Shown one piece after another: positions 7,646-16,023 of a DNA stretch of 35,312 bases. Numbering within the stretch: the stretch's first letter is position 1; every line of letters begins with the position of its first letter. The notes beneath the pieces were generated by a model, which was not told where the DNA came from, made no database searches, and worked only from the letters and a program-made list of their open reading frames with translations. Made by a program: the position numbers and the translations under genes. Source of the DNA: Lachnospiraceae bacterium (GTDB lineage Bacteria; Bacillota; Clostridia; Lachnospirales; Lachnospiraceae); contig JAGBMJ010000012.1 in assembly GCA_017634975.1 (NCBI GenBank), positions 1 through 35,312 of the forward strand, read 5' to 3'.

Positions 7646-8521
7646 ATGTCGAAGATGAAAAGTGCAAAGATAAAAGCAATCCTGTGCATCCTGGCTGCAG
7701 CCTTCGGTTTTTCGCTGATGACTTTTTTTGTCAGGCTCTCCGGGGATCTGCCCACCATGCAGAAGGCGTTTTTCCGGAATGCCATCGCAGCGGTCGTGAC
7801 GGTGATCCCGCTGATGAAGAGCAAGGAAAAGTTTCATATCAAAAAAGGGTGCTTCGGCGATATCGCATGCCGCTGTATTTTCGGAACCAGCGGACTGATC
7901 TGTAATTTCTATGCCATCGACCGGCTGGGCATCGCGGACGCCAATATGCTGAACAAGCTCTCACCGTTCTTTGCGATCCTGCTGTCCATTGTGATCCTGA
8001 AGGAAGTGCCGAATCTGGTGGATATTCTGGCGACGGTTCTGGCATTTACCGGTGCGCTGTTCATCATCCGTCCGGGTGGGGATCTGTCTGTGGTGCCGGC
8101 GCTGGTCGGTCTGTACGGCGGTTTCGGTGCGGGAACGGCGTATGTATTTGTGCGCAGGCTGGGCAGTAAGGGTGAGCGTACACCGGTGATCGTGATGTGC
8201 TTTTCCATATTTTCCTGCCTCGTAACGGCGCCGTTTCTGATCATGGATTTTCACCCGATGAGCGCGAAACAGTGGCTGTGCCTGATCCTGGCCGGCGTGA
8301 GCGCTACATTGGGACAGTTCGGTATCACCACGGCGTATAAGTTTGCACCGGCCAAAGAGATCTCGGTATTTGATTATACGCAGGTCATCTTTGCGGCGAT
8401 CCTGGGGATGCTCTTTCTGGGAGAAATACCGCACAGCTTAAGTATCGTGGGATACGTGATCATTATCGGTACCGCGGTGGCAAGATGGCAATATACGATG
8501 CGGAAGGAGAAACAGGGGTGA
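7646..8521 (+). CDS. EamA/DMT-family transporter
   Basis: 291-residue integral membrane protein of the drug/metabolite transporter superfamily, with about ten hydrophobic helices in two EamA repeats. The first repeat has the typical AAFGFSLMTFFVRL and NAIAAVVTVIPL stretches. The second begins near VPALVGLYGGFGAGTAYVFVRRLG and ends with FDYTQVIFAAILGMLFLGEIP, the classic EamA terminal motif. Such proteins usually export metabolites, but the substrate cannot be deduced. The start at 7646 is only three bases after AGGAG; an ATG at 7655 would be twelve bases away, so the exact start is uncertain. The 3' end overlaps the next gene by four bases. Confidence 0.9.
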   Translation: MSKMKSAKIKAILCILAAAFGFSLMTFFVRLSGDLPTMQKAFFRNAIAAVVTVIPLMKSKEKFHIKKGCFGDIACRCIFGTSGLICNFYAIDRLGIADANMLNKLSPFFAILLSIVILKEVPNLVDILATVLAFTGALFIIRPGGDLSVVPALVGLYGGFGAGTAYVFVRRLGSKGERTPVIVMCFSIFSCLVTAPFLIMDFHPMSAKQWLCLILAGVSATLGQFGITTAYKFAPAKEISVFDYTQVIFAAILGMLFLGEIPHSLSIVGYVIIIGTAVARWQYTMRKEKQG

Positions 8522-9243
8522 AAAAACAGGAGAAGCAAAAAATAAATGAAATCCGTGAGCATTTGTTTTCGATGCAGGATACGAAGTACCGGGACTTTCA
8601 GGCAAAGCTGATCCCGACGGCAGAGGCAGCCTCCGTGATCGGCGTGCGTACGCCGGCGCTGCGTAAGTATGCAGCGGAGCTGCTTAAGCAGGGCGGCTGC
8701 GAGGCTTTTCTGAACGACCTGCCGCATCAGTATTTCGATGAAAACCAGCTGCACGCCTTTGTGCTTTCCGGGATGAAAGATTATACAGTCTGTATGGAAG
8801 AGTTGTGTCGTTTCCTTCCCTATGTGGACAACTGGGCGACCTGTGACCAGATGTCACCGAAGGTATTTAAGAAGCATAAGCCGGAGCTGCTGAAGCAGAT
8901 CAAAGAATGGATCAAAAGCGACGAGACCTATACCGTGCGGTTTGCGATCGGGATGCTGATGGAACATTTTCTGGATGCGGATTTTGATCCGGTCTATCCG
9001 GAGATGGTGGCCGCGGTCCGTTCCGAAGAGTACTATGTGAATATGATGATCGCATGGTATTTTGCAACGGCGCTGGCGAAGCAGTACAATGCCATCCTTC
9101 CTTATCTGGAAGAACAGAAACTGGATACATGGACGCACAATAAAGCAATCCAAAAATCCGTTGAGAGTTACCGTATTACGCCTGAGCAGAAGGAATATCT
9201 GAAAAGTCTGAAGGTGAAAGCCAAAGGAAAGACACTTTCCTGA
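8518..9243 (+). CDS. AlkD-like DNA alkylation repair protein
   Basis: HEAT-repeat DNA glycosylase family that removes alkylated bases such as 3-methyladenine and 7-methylguanine without flipping them. Residues matching the AlkD active-site set are visible: W106 and D110 in NWATCD (W109/D113 in the Bacillus cereus enzyme), R141 in TVRFAIGMLMEHF, and W205 in WTHNKAIQK. The start is taken at GTG 8518, with GGAAGGAGA seven bases upstream, giving 241 residues. An in-frame ATG at 8485 lies deeper in the upstream gene and has no ribosome site. The GTGA overlap with the transporter stop points to translational coupling. The C-terminal tail is short and basic, and a ClpP-like frame overlaps it. Confidence 0.9.
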   Translation: MKKQEKQKINEIREHLFSMQDTKYRDFQAKLIPTAEAASVIGVRTPALRKYAAELLKQGGCEAFLNDLPHQYFDENQLHAFVLSGMKDYTVCMEELCRFLPYVDNWATCDQMSPKVFKKHKPELLKQIKEWIKSDETYTVRFAIGMLMEHFLDADFDPVYPEMVAAVRSEEYYVNMMIAWYFATALAKQYNAILPYLEEQKLDTWTHNKAIQKSVESYRITPEQKEYLKSLKVKAKGKTLS

Positions 9244-9299
9244 CCGCGCAGGAAGCATTGGACTTCGGCATAGCCACAAAGATCACCGATCATATCTGA
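9225..9299 (+). pseudogene. Possible ClpP C-terminal remnant, out of frame with alkD
   Basis: In the frame through 9231 and 9243 the sequence reads KDTFLTAQEALDFGIATKI and then TDH-I-stop at 9297-9299. This resembles the end of ClpP, whose E. coli form reads [21 protein letters not shown], in spacing and in most conserved positions. No other part of ClpP is visible and there is no start codon. It overlaps the last six codons of the repair gene. It is either a relic left by recombination or a chance match. Confidence 0.35.
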
Positions 9300-9305
9300 A
9301 CAGCA

Positions 9306-9351
9306 AACCGGGGCCGGATCCTGAGTAAAGGGATCCGGCCCCGGTTATTTT
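9306..9351. terminator. Bidirectional terminator between convergent genes
   Basis: A perfect 16-bp inverted repeat (AACCGGGGCCGGATCC at 9306-9321, and its complement at 9331-9346) with a 9-base loop lies between the repair gene (+) and the chemoreceptor (-). ATTTT follows on the plus strand, so it probably serves both directions. Confidence 0.8.
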
Positions 9352-9361
9352 AGGATATCGC

Positions 9362-11080
9362 TTATCCTTGGAAGAAGGAGATGTCTTCCGTTAACTTTTC
9401 GGCTATGCTGCGAAGCTCTTCAGCGGATCTTGCAAGTACCGCTACCGTGGTGGAAAGCTCCTGCATGGAAGCACTGGTTTCCTGGGTGGAAGCAGCGTTT
9501 TCCTCGGAGATCGCCGAAAGGGAATTCATCGCATCCGCTACGACCGTCCCGGCTTTTTCGCTTTGGCCCGCGCTTAAGTGGATGCGGCGGATACCCTCTA
9601 CCGTGGTGGCGATAGCATCGATCATCGAGGAAATACGATCCACTGTGCTGCGGATCACTTCCTGCTGGTTGGTGTTGGCCGCCTGTACCTCATTGGCCGT
9701 CTTTACGGCGGACTGTGACTGGGTGAGCAGCTGTTCCATCAGCTTGCGGATCTCATCGGCACTTCTGGCGGAATCAGCAGCCAGCTTGCCGATCTCTTCC
9801 GCAACTACGGAAAATCCGCGTCCGGCCTCTCCTGCGCGCGCTGCTTCGATCGATGCGTTGAGTGCCAGCAGATTGGTCTGGGCAGCAATGGAACTGATGG
9901 CCGCGATCTTGTCATTGATACCGGAGACCGCATTGCCGGTCTCGTTGATCCGGTCGGTGATATCCGTGATGCTGCGGCTCATTTCTTCGGAACTTTCTTT
10001 CAGGCGGTCCAGTTCGGCAGAAGCCTGTTTGCTTTCTTCGTTCATCCGGCCGGCGGTCTCTTCCAGTGACCGGGTATCGGCGATCACCGAAGCTACGGCA
10101 TCCGAAATGTTCGAAACATTTTCGATCGCATTCTGGATCTCGTCGGCCTGCTGTGCGGCACCCTGTGCGATCTCGTTTACCGCAAGGCTGATGCCGTCGG
10201 TGGTAGTAGAGATCCGGTCTGCAGCTTCCGCCAGCTCACCGGAAGAGTGGTTGATCGTTCCGGAAGCATCCTTGATGCTGCCGATGATCGATCCCAGACG
10301 GTCGATCAGGGAATTGGTACTTTCGATGGCGTGTCCCAGTTCATCGTCATGAAGCTCGCCGGAGCGGATCGGGACAAAGCTGCCGGAAGCAAGTTCTACG
10401 ATACTGTCGGAAACTTTGATCATATTGATCCGGATGTAGCGGATGATCTTTACCGAGAGCACCGTAAGGATCACCAATACCGCCAGCACCACAGCGATGG
10501 TAATGCCTGCCATCAAATGTATCCGGTTTTCAATGGCCCGATCCTGATAGAGTGCGTACTGCGCGACGATATCCTGCAGCAGATTTAACGGTTCCCTGGC
10601 CTGATGAAAATAAGTTTCCATCATATCGGTATTTTTCGCATCACAGGTTTCTTTCCATACATCATATCCGCTGTGTGTCTGATCCAAAAGTTCCTGACAG
10701 CTGAACTCTATACCGTCGATCCGGTAATCGGTAAAAAGATAAGGATCCTGTTCCATGATCGCCCGGATCTGACCGAGACCGTCCAGAACCTGCGCAGCGT
10801 TTTCTTCATATTCTTCGATTTTTTGATTGGCTGTCAGGGAATCCCCATGTTTATTGGCCGCGATCATTTCTTCCTCCGCCAGCATCGCCTGATAAAAATC
10901 CCGGTCGGCGGTGATCAGCAGGTCGGAAAGGGTCTTGATCTTTTCATAATATACGGCACGGGATTCTTTGAAGACATAGATCTCGCCGGCCCACAGCAAG
11001 GCAAGCAGCGCAAGGATCACTGCGGCAAGAGGTAACAGATCGAGCATAAGTTTGGTGCGGATACTCATTTTTTTGAACAT
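9362..11080 (-). CDS. Methyl-accepting chemotaxis protein
   Basis: Transmembrane chemoreceptor of 572 residues. A first membrane helix ([20 protein letters not shown]) near residue 12-32 is followed by an extracellular four-helix-type sensor of about 155 residues. The second helix ([20 protein letters not shown]) is near residue 187-207, then a HAMP segment and a long signalling coiled coil. The conserved hairpin tip reads [20 protein letters not shown] then [17 protein letters not shown]. The C-terminus ends in FFQG with no CheR-binding pentapeptide. The ATG at 11080 is chosen for the GGGGGT eight bases upstream; the upstream extension to 11149 has no ribosome site. The ligand is unknown. 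It implies a motile or chemotactic cell, although no che genes are in the window. It stands alone, diverging from the ABC-F gene. Confidence 0.95.
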   Translation of the reverse strand: MFKKMSIRTKLMLDLLPLAAVILALLALLWAGEIYVFKESRAVYYEKIKTLSDLLITADRDFYQAMLAEEEMIAANKHGDSLTANQKIEEYEENAAQVLDGLGQIRAIMEQDPYLFTDYRIDGIEFSCQELLDQTHSGYDVWKETCDAKNTDMMETYFHQAREPLNLLQDIVAQYALYQDRAIENRIHLMAGITIAVVLAVLVILTVLSVKIIRYIRINMIKVSDSIVELASGSFVPIRSGELHDDELGHAIESTNSLIDRLGSIIGSIKDASGTINHSSGELAEAADRISTTTDGISLAVNEIAQGAAQQADEIQNAIENVSNISDAVASVIADTRSLEETAGRMNEESKQASAELDRLKESSEEMSRSITDITDRINETGNAVSGINDKIAAISSIAAQTNLLALNASIEAARAGEAGRGFSVVAEEIGKLAADSARSADEIRKLMEQLLTQSQSAVKTANEVQAANTNQQEVIRSTVDRISSMIDAIATTVEGIRRIHLSAGQSEKAGTVVADAMNSLSAISEENAASTQETSASMQELSTTVAVLARSAEELRSIAEKLTEDISFFQG

Positions 11081-11154
11081 AAGACCATACCCCCAATATT
11101 CTGTTTGTTTCCTATATTTTATACCTTTTGCGTCCGGATGAGAAGTCAAATTTG

Positions 11155-11183
11155 TTGATTTTATTATGGTTGTATGGTATAAA
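11155..11183 (+). promoter_or_regulatory. Probable promoter of the ABC-F gene
   Basis: TTGATT (11155-11160), 17 bp, TATAAA (11178-11183), about 38 bases before the ATG. AGGAAGGA at 11208-11215 is the ribosome site. Confidence 0.55.
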
Positions 11184-11220
11184 TGCGAAATAGTGAATCA
11201 TAATACAGGAAGGAAACAGA

Positions 11221-12780
11221 ATGAGTATTTTAAACGTCGAACATTTAACGCACGGCTTCGGAGACCGGGCGATCTTTGATGATGTGTCATTCCGTCTGCT
11301 GGCGGGAGAACACATCGGTCTGGTGGGGGCCAATGGGGAAGGCAAGTCCACCTTTATGAATATCATCACAGGCAAGCTGATGCCGGATGAAGGAACCATT
11401 GAGTGGGCGAAGAATGTAAAGGCCGGCTATCTGGACCAGCATGCGGTACTGCAGCAGGGGATGACGATCCGGGATGTGCTGGCAAGCGCATTTGAGCCGC
11501 TGTATGCGATGGAAACCAGGATGAATGAACTGTATGAAAAAATGGCGGACTGCACGGAAGAGGAAATGAATGCGTATATGGAAGAGACCGGTACGATCCA
11601 GGATCTTCTGACGAATCATGATTTCTATATGATCGATGCCAAGGTGGAGGAAGTGGCGCGTGCTCTGGGGCTTTTGGATCTGGGACTGGACCGGGATGTG
11701 ACGGAGCTTTCCGGCGGGCAGCGTACCAAGATTCTGTTAGGCAAACTGCTTTTGGAAAAACCGGACATCCTGCTGCTCGACGAGCCGACCAACTATCTGG
11801 ATGCGGAGCATATCGAGTGGCTGAAAAAATATCTGCAGGATTATGAGAACGCCTTTATCCTGATCTCGCATGATATCCCGTTTTTGAACAGCGTGATCAA
11901 CATCGTCTATCATATGGACGGCAACTATCACAGCCTGGACCGCTATGTGGGTGACTACGATAAGTTCCAGGAAGTCTACGAGGTAAAGAAAGCGCAGCGG
12001 GAAGCGGCGTACAACAAACAGCAGCAGGAGATCGCGGAACTCAAGGACTTTGTGGCGAGAAACAAAGCCCGGGTGGCTACCCGAAATATGGCGATGTCCC
12101 GCCAGAAGAAACTTGACAATATGGACATCATTGAGAAAGTGCAGGAAAAGCCCAAGCCGGAGTTTCATTTCAAGACAGCGAAGACGCCGAGTAAGATCCT
12201 GTTTGAAACAAAGGATCTGGTGATCGGCTATGATGAGCCGTTATCCTCGCCGTTAAATGTGACAATGGAGCGCGGTTCCTGCATCGTGCTCACCGGCGCA
12301 AACGGCATCGGAAAATCCACACTCTTAAAAAGCATCCTGGGGATCATCCCGGCGCTGAAGGGCAGGGTGGAGCTTGGCGAAAATCTGGAGATCGGTTATT
12401 TTGAACAGGAGATGTCACCGAATATCGATACGACCTGTATGCAGGAGATCTGGAACGAGTTTCCCGGATTTACGCAGTATGAGGTGCGTTCTGCTCTGGC
12501 GAAATGCGGTCTGACTACCAAGCATATTGAGAGCAAATGCAAGGTGCTTTCCGGTGGCGAGCAGGCGAAGGTGCGTCTGTGCAAGCTGATCAACAAGGAA
12601 TCCAATCTGCTGGTGCTGGACGAGCCGACGAACCATCTGGATGTAGATGCCAAGGACGAACTGCTGCGTGCCCTGAAAGAATACAAAGGCAGTATCCTGA
12701 TGGTCTGCCATGAACCGGAGTTTTACCAGAGCCTGGCTACCCAGGTCTGGGACTGCACCAAGTGGACCACGAAAGTGTGA
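11221..12780 (+). CDS. ABC-F family ATPase (YkpA/YbiT-like)
   Basis: Soluble protein of 519 residues with two ATP-binding cassettes and no membrane segments, as in the ABC-F proteins that act on the ribosome. Cassette 1 has Walker A GANGEGKST, signature LSGGQ and Walker B ILLLDEPTNYLD. Cassette 2 has GANGIGKST, LSGGE and LLVLDEPTNHLD. The basic, coiled interdomain linker (about residues 245-305, YEVKKAQREAAYNKQQQEIA and ARNKARVATRNMAM) is the part that reaches the peptidyl-transferase region in studied members. It most resembles housekeeping YkpA/YbiT-type proteins; antibiotic resistance cannot be inferred. The tRNA-modifying enzyme gene follows after 19 bases, and both act on translation. 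Confidence 0.92.
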   Translation: MSILNVEHLTHGFGDRAIFDDVSFRLLAGEHIGLVGANGEGKSTFMNIITGKLMPDEGTIEWAKNVKAGYLDQHAVLQQGMTIRDVLASAFEPLYAMETRMNELYEKMADCTEEEMNAYMEETGTIQDLLTNHDFYMIDAKVEEVARALGLLDLGLDRDVTELSGGQRTKILLGKLLLEKPDILLLDEPTNYLDAEHIEWLKKYLQDYENAFILISHDIPFLNSVINIVYHMDGNYHSLDRYVGDYDKFQEVYEVKKAQREAAYNKQQQEIAELKDFVARNKARVATRNMAMSRQKKLDNMDIIEKVQEKPKPEFHFKTAKTPSKILFETKDLVIGYDEPLSSPLNVTMERGSCIVLTGANGIGKSTLLKSILGIIPALKGRVELGENLEIGYFEQEMSPNIDTTCMQEIWNEFPGFTQYEVRSALAKCGLTTKHIESKCKVLSGGEQAKVRLCKLINKESNLLVLDEPTNHLDVDAKDELLRALKEYKGSILMVCHEPEFYQSLATQVWDCTKWTTKV

Positions 12781-12799
12781 GGACCGGGGGAGAAACTGG

Positions 12800-13756
12800 A
12801 TGCGATTTTATTTGGCCCCGATGGAGGGAATCAGCGGATACATTTACCGGAATGCGGTGCATGATTTTTTCGGAGACGGGATCGTAAAGTACTATACACC
12901 GTTCATCGCGCCGCGTCCGAAAAAAGGGATGGCGGGCAAAGAACGTCGGGGACTGTTGCCGGAAAATAACCGGGGCATACCTCTGGTACCGCAGATACTG
13001 ACCAACAAAGCGGAGGATTTTCTGAGCTTATCCGAAGAGATCTGTGATACCTACGGCTATGAGGAGATCAATCTGAATGCCGGCTGTCCGTCCAGGACGG
13101 TGGTCGGTCACGGGAAAGGCTCCGGGATCCTGAAAGACACGGAAGCGCTCGACCGCTTTCTGGAGACGGTCTTTGCAAAAGCAAAGTGCAGGATCTCTGT
13201 AAAGACGAGACTCGGTATGGAAGATCCGGAAGAGTTTGTGCGGCTGCTGGAAATCTATAACCGGTATCCGATCGAGGAGCTGACGATCCATCCCCGTCTG
13301 CAGGCGGACCAGTATAAAGGTTCCGTACGGATGGATGATTTTTGTAAGGCACTGGACCAATGCAAAATGCCGGTAGTCTATAACGGGGATATCTTCACCC
13401 TGCAGGATTACCGGGAGAAAATGCAGTATATCAAAGAGCATTGCAGACGATCCGTCTGTGCCGTGATGCTGGGGCGCGGGATGCTGCGTGATCCGGCACT
13501 GGCAAGAGAACTGTATCGTTCCGATCAGGGCGGGGAGGACGGTGCAGCGACGAAGGAGGAACTGCGGGCATACCATGACAGTATCTTTACTTCCTATAAG
13601 GCTCTTTTTGACGGTGAGATGCCGCTGCTGTTTCATATGAAAGAACTGTGGGCATCCATGGGAGGTCTTTTTCCGGATCAGGAAAAAGCATTGAAGAAGA
13701 TCCGGAAATCCGGCAGCATTGCGGAGTATCTGGCCGGTGTGCACGAGATCCTGTAA
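12800..13756 (+). CDS. tRNA-dihydrouridine synthase family protein
   Basis: FMN-dependent enzyme that reduces uridine to dihydrouridine in tRNA. The TIM-barrel start FYLAPMEGISGYIYRNAV, the INLNAGCPSRTVVGHGKGSG block with the catalytic cysteine at C96, KTRLGMEDPEEF, and the phosphate-binding VMLGRGMLRDPAL are all present. Which Dus subgroup it belongs to cannot be settled by eye. The ATG at 12800 follows GGGGGAGA and gives 318 residues; longer in-frame starts would lie inside the ABC-F gene. It is probably cotranscribed with that gene and is followed by a terminator. Confidence 0.93.
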   Translation: MRFYLAPMEGISGYIYRNAVHDFFGDGIVKYYTPFIAPRPKKGMAGKERRGLLPENNRGIPLVPQILTNKAEDFLSLSEEICDTYGYEEINLNAGCPSRTVVGHGKGSGILKDTEALDRFLETVFAKAKCRISVKTRLGMEDPEEFVRLLEIYNRYPIEELTIHPRLQADQYKGSVRMDDFCKALDQCKMPVVYNGDIFTLQDYREKMQYIKEHCRRSVCAVMLGRGMLRDPALARELYRSDQGGEDGAATKEELRAYHDSIFTSYKALFDGEMPLLFHMKELWASMGGLFPDQEKALKKIRKSGSIAEYLAGVHEIL

Positions 13757-13762
13757 AACAGG

Positions 13763-13788
13763 AAAGCAGGAGAAACTCCTGCTTTTTC
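13763..13788 (+). terminator. Rho-independent terminator after the dus gene
   Basis: AAAGCAGGAG (13763-13772), loop AAA, CTCCTGCTTT (13776-13785) and further T residues. It is a compact, convincing terminator. Confidence 0.85.
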
Positions 13789-13872
13789 TATTTGCCATAG
13801 GTGAACAGATTTAGTAAAATTATAGGGTAGGGTTTTGGGGGACATATGGAATGTTGAGAAGGAGGGTTACAC

Positions 13873-15819
13873 ATGAACATTTCTGAAATCGTCAAAAACA
13901 GTTCGGAATATTCCCAAAGATATGAATATTATCATAGCCTGGGCTATAGCGAAAAAGCGGCAGAGATCCTGTCTGTCCTGACCTATGGCAACCGCGAGCT
14001 GCAGGATTTGATCAAAGATCTGGGGGAGGATCGCATCATCGAGCGATTGTACGGCTGGCTGACGGAACAGACCGGAGAGAATCCCGAAGTGGTTGTCCGC
14101 AGTTATATGCAGGAGAAACGCAGGCAGGAGTGGGAGGAACAGAAGAAGAACCAGCCAAAGCCGGGGATCGGAGAGGCGATCGCTTCTGCGATCGGCGGCG
14201 TTTTTGCATCAAAAAATGCCGGAAGCCCCGGGAGAATGAGCCGCCGTCGTTCGCTTTCGGTAACGGATGAAGTGAGAGGTGCAGTTCTGTGTGAAGATGC
14301 GGATGTCGAGGAAGGCGGTGCGATATGCGAGGAAGACATGGAGAATCTCTTCGGTGCTGCGCCGGAGGCTGTGATGGCTGCTTCCGCAGGCGGGATGGCG
14401 ATGAAGATGGCTGAGCCGATGATGGCGCCGGGGATGCCTGCACTGGGGCTTTCGGAAGAAACAGCGACGGACAGCTATGAGAAGATTGAGGAGAAGGATG
14501 CGAAGAGCCCGCTCACGGCACCGACGTCCACCTTCCGTATGACAACGAATACAGCATCCATGGGCGTGGTCTTAAACCAGATCCGCGAAGGAAGACATGT
14601 GGATATCTCCCAGGTGCGCATCGAGGAATTGCTGAACTACTTTACCTATGACTATGAGGCACCGAAGGATGCGGTATTCCGCATTGATACCGAGCTGGTA
14701 AAATCTTCGGAGGATAAGGGGCTGCTCTACATTCACGTAGGCGCGAAGGAAGAGCAGAAGGAGAAGCAGAACATCATCCTGCTTCTGGATGTGTCCGGTT
14801 CGATGGGTTCGCAGAACGTGGTGACACAGGAGACCATCGCGACGGTGGTGAGCAAACTGAAGAAGGGCGATACCTTCAGTCTGGTCACATACAGTGACCG
14901 GGATGAGACGGTCTATTCCGGTTTTGAGATCAAAGGCGAAGGTGACAAGGAAGACCTGATGGGACGCATTCTTGCGATCGTGATCACCGGTTGCACTTAC
15001 GGTTCTGCCGGCATCGAGACGGCTTATAAGATCGGGGCGGAGAATTATAAGGAAGGCGGTAACAACCAGGTGATCCTGATCACGGACGGTGATCTGAACT
15101 TCGGCGTGACCAAAAAGGACGGTCTGGAGAAACTGATCGAAGAAAAGAAAAAGAGCAATCTGTTCCTCTCGGTCATCGGCACCGGATTGTACAACTATAA
15201 AGATGATAAACTCGAGGTGCTCTCCAAGCATGGAAACGGTACCTACTGCGTGGTGAACCGCTTATCGGATGTGGAAGAATCCGTGAACCGCTGCTATATC
15301 AGCCTGACAAATATCATCGCCAAAGATGTGAAGGCACAGGTGGAATTTAATCCGGCGCACGTAAAAAGCTACCGTCTGCTGGGGTATGAGAACCGCGCAC
15401 TGTCACATGAAGATTTTAAGAACGATAAGGTGATCTCCGAGCCATACGGCAGCGGCGGGCAGGGGGTGGCGCTTTATGAGATCGTAAGAGGCAATGCTGC
15501 CGAAGTGGAAGAGCTGAAATACCAGAAACCGCAGCTGAGCGGATCGGAGGAACTGTGTACCGTGAAGGTGCGCTACAAAGAGCCTCTGGGCGAGGAGAGC
15601 ATCGAGATCTCCAAAGCAGTCGGTCAGGAATGCAACGGCGGGGAAAATGCAAAACTGGCGCGTTTTCTGTATTGCATCGGAGAGAAGCTGCGGCAGTCCG
15701 ATAAGCTTTCTGCAGAGGATGATGCCTTCTATAATGAACTGGCACAGAGCGGGAAATATAAGGAACTGCCGGGGAATAACGGGGAAGTATTGAAACTGTT
15801 GGTAGATTATATCGGATGA
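13873..15819 (+). CDS. YfbK-like VWA domain protein
   Basis: 648-residue protein with the YfbK architecture. The segment VRIEELLNYFTYDYEAP is the hallmark of the domain that precedes the VWA. The VWA domain (about 300-480) carries the metal-site motif D306-V-S-G-S, and a DUF3520-like C-terminal domain reads YRLLGYENRAL and LCTVKVRYKEP. Unlike many relatives it has no signal peptide or lipobox. The N-terminus is an acidic helical region (about 1-95), then a Lys/Arg-rich stretch and a Met/Ala/Pro-rich linker at 156-192. VWA domains usually mediate metal-dependent protein contacts; the partner is unknown. AAGGAGG lies seven bases before the ATG. It is a single-gene unit. Confidence 0.88.
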   Translation: MNISEIVKNSSEYSQRYEYYHSLGYSEKAAEILSVLTYGNRELQDLIKDLGEDRIIERLYGWLTEQTGENPEVVVRSYMQEKRRQEWEEQKKNQPKPGIGEAIASAIGGVFASKNAGSPGRMSRRRSLSVTDEVRGAVLCEDADVEEGGAICEEDMENLFGAAPEAVMAASAGGMAMKMAEPMMAPGMPALGLSEETATDSYEKIEEKDAKSPLTAPTSTFRMTTNTASMGVVLNQIREGRHVDISQVRIEELLNYFTYDYEAPKDAVFRIDTELVKSSEDKGLLYIHVGAKEEQKEKQNIILLLDVSGSMGSQNVVTQETIATVVSKLKKGDTFSLVTYSDRDETVYSGFEIKGEGDKEDLMGRILAIVITGCTYGSAGIETAYKIGAENYKEGGNNQVILITDGDLNFGVTKKDGLEKLIEEKKKSNLFLSVIGTGLYNYKDDKLEVLSKHGNGTYCVVNRLSDVEESVNRCYISLTNIIAKDVKAQVEFNPAHVKSYRLLGYENRALSHEDFKNDKVISEPYGSGGQGVALYEIVRGNAAEVEELKYQKPQLSGSEELCTVKVRYKEPLGEESIEISKAVGQECNGGENAKLARFLYCIGEKLRQSDKLSAEDDAFYNELAQSGKYKELPGNNGEVLKLLVDYIG

Positions 15820-15947
15820 GGACAGGACATAGTTACCGACCGGCCGCTGAATAGCAGCAGGACAAAATCTGATAACTCAGGATAGCGGCAGATAAATGGT
15901 TTGGGGTGATCCGGTCATGTTATATTGATGATCGTAAGTGAAAAAGG

Positions 15948-15986
15948 TTAACCTTGCCTTCCCTCATAGGGGGAAGCCGAGGTTAA
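15948..15986. repeat. Dispersed REP-like palindrome, copy 1
   Basis: An imperfect hairpin with arms TTAACCTTGCCTTCCC and GGGGAAGCCGAGGTTAA. The core, read on the minus strand as GCTTCCCCCTATGAGGG, resembles the copies at 21508-21550 and 33911-33951. It lies in the leader of the xylosidase gene. Confidence 0.6.
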
Positions 15987-16023
15987 AAGTGTATTCTTTC
16001 TGTAAAGGGGGTAGTTCAATTCA

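Noticed and set aside
9362-11149. 23-residue N-terminal extension of the chemoreceptor
   Set aside because: The extension has no ribosome site and no hydrophobic or conserved character. GGGGGT is correctly placed for the ATG at 11080.
12710-12799. N-terminal extension of the dihydrouridine synthase into the ABC-F gene
   Set aside because: It would overlap the upstream gene by 71 bases. The family sequence begins at the ATG at 12800, which has its own ribosome site.
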